DNA from: an uncultured Bacteroidota bacterium
GTDB lineage: Bacteria; Bacteroidota; Bacteroidia; Chitinophagales; Chitinophagaceae
Reading direction: 5' to 3'
Assembly (NCBI GenBank): GCA_946479055.1
Contig: CAMLEX010000009.1
Coordinates: forward strand, 1 to 18,123
DNA: 18,123 bases
Each line of letters opens with the position of its first letter. The stretch's first letter is position 1. The translations under genes were made by a program, and so were the position numbers. The notes below the pieces were generated by a model that was not told where the DNA came from, searched no databases, and was given only the letters and a program-made list of their open reading frames with translations. Below, one piece after another: positions 15,831 through 18,123 of the stretch.

Positions 15831-15862
15831 AAAGCCCTCCCAGCCTCCCTAAAGGGAGGAGT
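15831..15862. repeat. CCTCCCT/AGGGAGG palindrome before pntAB
   Basis: CCTCCCT (15844-15850) and AGGGAGG (15853-15859) form a perfect 7-bp stem with a 2-base spacer, preceded by GCCCTCCCAG. It resembles the palindrome inside the rRNA methyltransferase gene (12669-12700). Here it lies 6 bp upstream of the chosen pntAB start, where it could hinder ribosome access. Confidence 0.75.
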
Positions 15863-16002
15863 CCACTCACAGCCCCGATAGCAGCGAGTAGTTTATTGTT
15901 TACAAAAATGTTGATATCCAAAAGCTCAATAAAGAACTAAACGATGAAGAGTGCGACGCAACAAATGCTGATCAGGGAACTGAAGCTGGTAACATCATCA
16001 TC

Positions 16003-16037
16003 ATTTTCACAGCTTCACATTTCCACATTTTCAAATT
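16003..16037. repeat. Degenerate TTCACAT repeat at the pntAA 3' end
   Basis: TTTTCACAGC, TTCACAT, TTCCACAT and TTTCAAAT follow one another, an imperfect 7-8 bp repeat. It abuts the TAA stop of pntAA (16036-16038). I recall similar phrases at gene ends in Bacteroidota, but cannot verify this. Confidence 0.55.
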
Positions 16038-17145
16038 ACTTCACCCTCTCATGCACCACTTCGCCCCCATGCGTTATACAACTTCCTTTTACCAGGTCAT
16101 CGTCCCAGTTCAGGTTGATCGTTCCTTCTTTTGTTATGATCAGTTGCAAAAAGTTCAAAATATTTTTTCCATATAATTTACTGGCATCCGATGGTAACGT
16201 TGCCTGCAGGTTGGAATTACCTACGATGCTTACTCCGTTATATACGATGGTTTCATTATTTTTTGTAACGGGTGTATTACCGCCCGTTGCAGCAGCGATA
16301 TCAATGATCACCGAACCATTACGCATGGCATTGATCATCTCTTCCGTAATTAATATCGGAGCTTTCTTACCTGGTATCTGTGCTGTTGTAATAACAATAT
16401 CAGCCTTAGCAATACTCTCAGCAATCTTTGCTTTCTGACGTTGTAAAAATTCTTCGCTTTGCTCCACCGCATAACCACCAGCTTTGCTGGCGTCGGCTGC
16501 ACCTTCTACTTCCACGAATTTCCCACCAAGACTCATCACTTCTTCTTTCACGGCGGGTCTTGTATCAAATACTTCTACTACGGCGCCTAATCTTTTTGCT
16601 GTAGCAATAGCCTGCAGTCCTGCAACACCTGCTCCTAATATCAACACTTTTGCCGGAGCTATACTGCCTGCGGCTGTCATGAACATAGGAAAATATCTTC
16701 CATATAAATTAGCAGCTTCCAAAACGGCTTTGTATCCTGCTATATTCGCTTGTGAACTCAGAACATCCATCGATTGAGCACGGGTAGTTCGGGGCAGCAT
16801 GTCGAGAGAAAAAGTAGTGATGCCTTTTGAAGCCCACTCTTTCATTGTATCGCCATTAAATAAAGGTTGATAAACGCCTATTGCGATGACCGCTGACCGT
16901 TGACCGATGACCGTTGATACGGGTCGATGAATAGTTAGTATTATATCTGCCGAAGAAGCGATTGTATTTGTATTGGTGATCTTTGCCCCTGCTTTTTCAT
17001 AATCCGCATTGCTGCAAAATGCTTTTTCCCCGGCACCGCTTTCTACTAATACTGTAATTCCTTTTTTGGTGAGTGTGGCTACGGCTTCCGCCAGCAGCGA
17101 TACACGGGTTTCAGGATGCGGTTCTTTTAACAGGCCTATCGTCAT
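16036..17145 (-). CDS. pntAA: NAD(P)+ transhydrogenase subunit alpha, part 1 (NAD-binding)
   Basis: PntAA is the soluble NAD(H)-binding domain I of the proton-translocating transhydrogenase and hands hydride to PntB. The 369-residue protein matches the alanine dehydrogenase/PNT family: IGLLKEPHPETRVSLL at the N-terminus, TRAQSMDVLSSQANIAGYKA (121-140), the dinucleotide fold LILGAGVAGLQA (168-179) with DTRPA (194-198), and IDIAAATGGN. The rest of alpha is the separate pntAB, an arrangement common in Bacteroidota and alphaproteobacteria. Residues 78-87 (TVIGQRSAVI) are encoded by a heptamer array and replace a normally variable segment before GVYQPLFN. A TATATTTG promoter element lies 17 bp upstream, so this is the first gene of the operon. 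Confidence 0.96.
   Translation of the reverse strand: MTIGLLKEPHPETRVSLLAEAVATLTKKGITVLVESGAGEKAFCSNADYEKAGAKITNTNTIASSADIILTIHRPVSTVIGQRSAVIAIGVYQPLFNGDTMKEWASKGITTFSLDMLPRTTRAQSMDVLSSQANIAGYKAVLEAANLYGRYFPMFMTAAGSIAPAKVLILGAGVAGLQAIATAKRLGAVVEVFDTRPAVKEEVMSLGGKFVEVEGAADASKAGGYAVEQSEEFLQRQKAKIAESIAKADIVITTAQIPGKKAPILITEEMINAMRNGSVIIDIAAATGGNTPVTKNNETIVYNGVSIVGNSNLQATLPSDASKLYGKNILNFLQLIITKEGTINLNWDDDLVKGSCITHGGEVVHERVK
16887..16914 (-). repeat. In-frame heptamer array (TGACCGN) in pntAA
   Basis: On the + strand four heptamers, TGACCGC, TGACCGT, TGACCGA and TGACCGT, run without a break and keep the pntAA frame. They encode residues of about 78-87, in a surface loop position between strands of domain I. 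Confidence 0.8.
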
Positions 17146-17162
17146 GAAGAATAGTCTATTTA

Positions 17163-17170
17163 CAAATATA
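17163..17170 (-). promoter_or_regulatory. -7 promoter element of the pnt operon, TATATTTG
   Basis: On the minus strand TATATTTG matches TAnnTTTG exactly and ends 17 bp before the pntAA ATG. No TTG is found at -33. A second near-match, TATCTTCG, lies further upstream (about 17186-17193). Confidence 0.55.
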
Positions 17171-17229
17171 ATGATGGATCGGGGCCGAAGATATTAAAAA
17201 TTTGATAGCCAGCTTTGGTAATTCTACTC

Positions 17230-17247
17230 AGCGTCCCTTGCGACGCT
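17230..17247. other. Short GC hairpin between the methyltransferase and pntAA
   Basis: AGCGTC and GACGCT flank CCTTGC and pair perfectly. The hairpin sits in the 256-bp gap between two minus-strand genes and could end transcription from the methyltransferase, though no T-run follows on either strand. Confidence 0.35.
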
Positions 17248-17320
17248 CCGTTTATCGTTCTGTTCTTCACTCAGCAAATGCATCGCATCCGATAAGTTTG
17301 GTCTAACACTTTAAAAATTT

Positions 17321-17397
17321 CACGCAACGACGCAGCGGCGCAACGAATATAAAACAATTTAAACTCTTCCCTTGCTGCGTCTTTGCGTCGCCGCGTG
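17321..17397. repeat. GC-rich inverted repeat after the methyltransferase gene
   Basis: The left arm CACGCAACGACGCAGCGG (17321-) pairs with a right arm CTTGCTGCGTCTTTGCGT...CGCGTG ending at 17397, separated by an AT-rich spacer. Its ends (CACGC...GCGTG) resemble the element at 5807-5881. It ends 5 bp before the methyltransferase stop, so it could act as a 3'-end hairpin. Confidence 0.7.
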
Positions 17398-17401
17398 CTG
17401 A

Positions 17402-18123
17402 TTAAAAACGTACCGAAAAATGTTGCTTTTCTTTGAATTCCTGCCTGAATAAAACGATGCCGATAAAGAAAAGATCGATGGTGCAACGGACAGATGAATG
17501 TTGCTTTATTGTTTCCCAGGCTTGTTCCATCTCTTTGCTCCAATGAATATCATCAAAAATTAATATTGAATCATTGTTTGTTACAGGCAAAAGCTGGTTA
17601 AAATATTTTTCCGTTGGCTCACGACGATGATTGCCATCTATGAATGCAAAGTCAATAGAAGACAGTCCGGAGATGACAGATGACAGTGTTTGATCGAAAT
17701 TACCTTCTTTAAGAAAAACGTTTTGAAGTTTTAAAGTTTTAAAGTTTTGACGAGCCGTTTCAGCAATGGCGGCTGCACCTTCCATTGTAATTAATTTTGT
17801 GCCTGGCTTTGCTAATGCTAAATAAGAAGTAGTAATACCTAAAGAAGTGCCTATTTCTAAAATAGTCTGAGGCTGATAATGTTTCACCATTCTATAAATC
17901 AACTGTCCAAACTTTGCAGGCTTTGCGGCATTTTTTGCAATGGAACTTATTGTCCGTTGATTGGTTTTATCTATTGTTGAACCGGCGCCAAAATCTTCGA
18001 TCTTTAATACCGTTTGATCTTTTATTAATTGTTTTCTCAGATCTTCTACTTGCTGATATGCAGGATATTTTGTTTTATCTTTCAGGACTTTCGTTATAAA
18101 CTCAAAAACAATTGTCGAATGCA
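17402..18123 (-). CDS. Class I SAM-dependent methyltransferase, 5' end outside window
   Basis: The frame stays open from the TAA at 17402-17404 to the right edge, giving about 240 residues without the true N-terminus. It is read beyond the internal TTG at 17902: the upstream codons give IVFEFITKVLKDKTKYPAY, IEDFGAGST and TNQRTISSIAKNAAKPAKFG, a typical N-terminal part. The SAM-binding motif is ILEIGTSLGITTSYLA, followed by LITMEG (acidic residue for the ribose), DFAFIDGNHR and ILIFDDIHWS. This is the layout of O-methyltransferase-like proteins; the acceptor is unknown. The segments TLSSVISGLSSI and NFKTLKLQNVFL are encoded by short tandem repeats. It is transcribed toward pntAA, 256 bp away. 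Confidence 0.85.
   Translation of the reverse strand, partial: HSTIVFEFITKVLKDKTKYPAYQQVEDLRKQLIKDQTVLKIEDFGAGSTIDKTNQRTISSIAKNAAKPAKFGQLIYRMVKHYQPQTILEIGTSLGITTSYLALAKPGTKLITMEGAAAIAETARQNFKTLKLQNVFLKEGNFDQTLSSVISGLSSIDFAFIDGNHRREPTEKYFNQLLPVTNNDSILIFDDIHWSKEMEQAWETIKQHSSVRCTIDLFFIGIVLFRQEFKEKQHFSVRF
17672..17686 (-). repeat. Two GATGACA heptamers in the methyltransferase
   Basis: GATGACA is repeated twice plus one base, with GACAGT nearby on both sides. It encodes part of LSSVISGLSS just before the DFAFIDG strand. With only two units, chance is possible. Confidence 0.4.
17718..17749 (-). repeat. Octamer array (AAGTTTTA) in the methyltransferase
   Basis: Four octamers, ACGTTTTG, AAGTTTTA, AAGTTTTA and AAGTTTTG, follow without a break. 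On the coding strand they read QNFKTLKLQNV, in the loop after the LITMEG strand and its helix. The frame is kept although the unit is 8 bp. Confidence 0.75.

Noticed and set aside
15826..15921. N-terminal extension of pntAB from the ATG at 15921
   Set aside because: The extra 32 residues are encoded by the palindromic repeat and sequence unlike the family; the ATG at 15825 gives the normal N-terminal helix.
17402..17902. A 166-residue methyltransferase starting at 17902
   Set aside because: The start would be an internal TTG. The same frame continues without a stop to the window edge and encodes the expected N-terminal part, so the gene is cut by the window and not truncated.

Overview
The window looks like a chromosomal piece of a Bacteroidota genome, most likely family Chitinophagaceae. 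The evidence is low GC, A-rich leaders with no Shine-Dalgarno, several promoter elements of the Bacteroidota type TAnnTTTG just upstream of start codons, signal peptides ending in -AQ, a split three-subunit transhydrogenase, and several dispersed repeat families that I recall from these genomes. No rRNA, tRNA, transposase, phage gene or CRISPR array is visible. No gene-free stretch exceeds 300 bases.

Region 1 (58-9009, + strand) holds seven consecutive genes. Six encode proteins with signal peptides and the seventh encodes a lipoprotein, and most are uncharacterised. They are a small secreted protein (58), a large TPR protein with a Gly/Val-rich beta tail (593), two adjacent proteins that appear to share a domain (2907 and 3918, the latter with a jelly-roll-like tail), a multi-domain lipocalin-like protein whose N-terminus resembles the 58 gene product (6013), an exported protein resembling Hcp tube proteins (7940), and a lipoprotein (8521). 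Spacing of 10-62 bp suggests two transcription units, split by a 232-bp repeat-bearing gap at 5781-6012. All products should act in the periplasm, at the cell surface or outside.

Region 2 (9038-14000) is housekeeping. It contains fmt (+), a LysM protein (-), an RsmB/NOP-type rRNA m5C methyltransferase (-, with a probable TTG start set by a promoter) and a secreted S41 peptidase (+).

Region 3 (13997-18123, - strand) is the proton-translocating NAD(P)+ transhydrogenase operon pntAA-pntAB-pntB, preceded by a class I SAM-dependent methyltransferase that runs off the right edge.

The most unusual aspect is the density of short repeats. Heptamer and octamer tandem arrays lie in frame inside fmt, the rRNA methyltransferase, pntAA and the edge methyltransferase. 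A CCTCCC/GGGAGG palindrome occurs in frame in the rRNA methyltransferase and again in front of pntAB. Two copies of an inverted-repeat element with ends GTCTGAACC abut stop codons of the LysM gene and pntAB. Two related GC-richer inverted repeats sit at 5807-5881 and 17321-17397. Another dispersed-repeat-like phrase appears to encode the signal peptide of the 6013 gene. These repeats and the exported Hcp-like cluster are the best leads for something undescribed.
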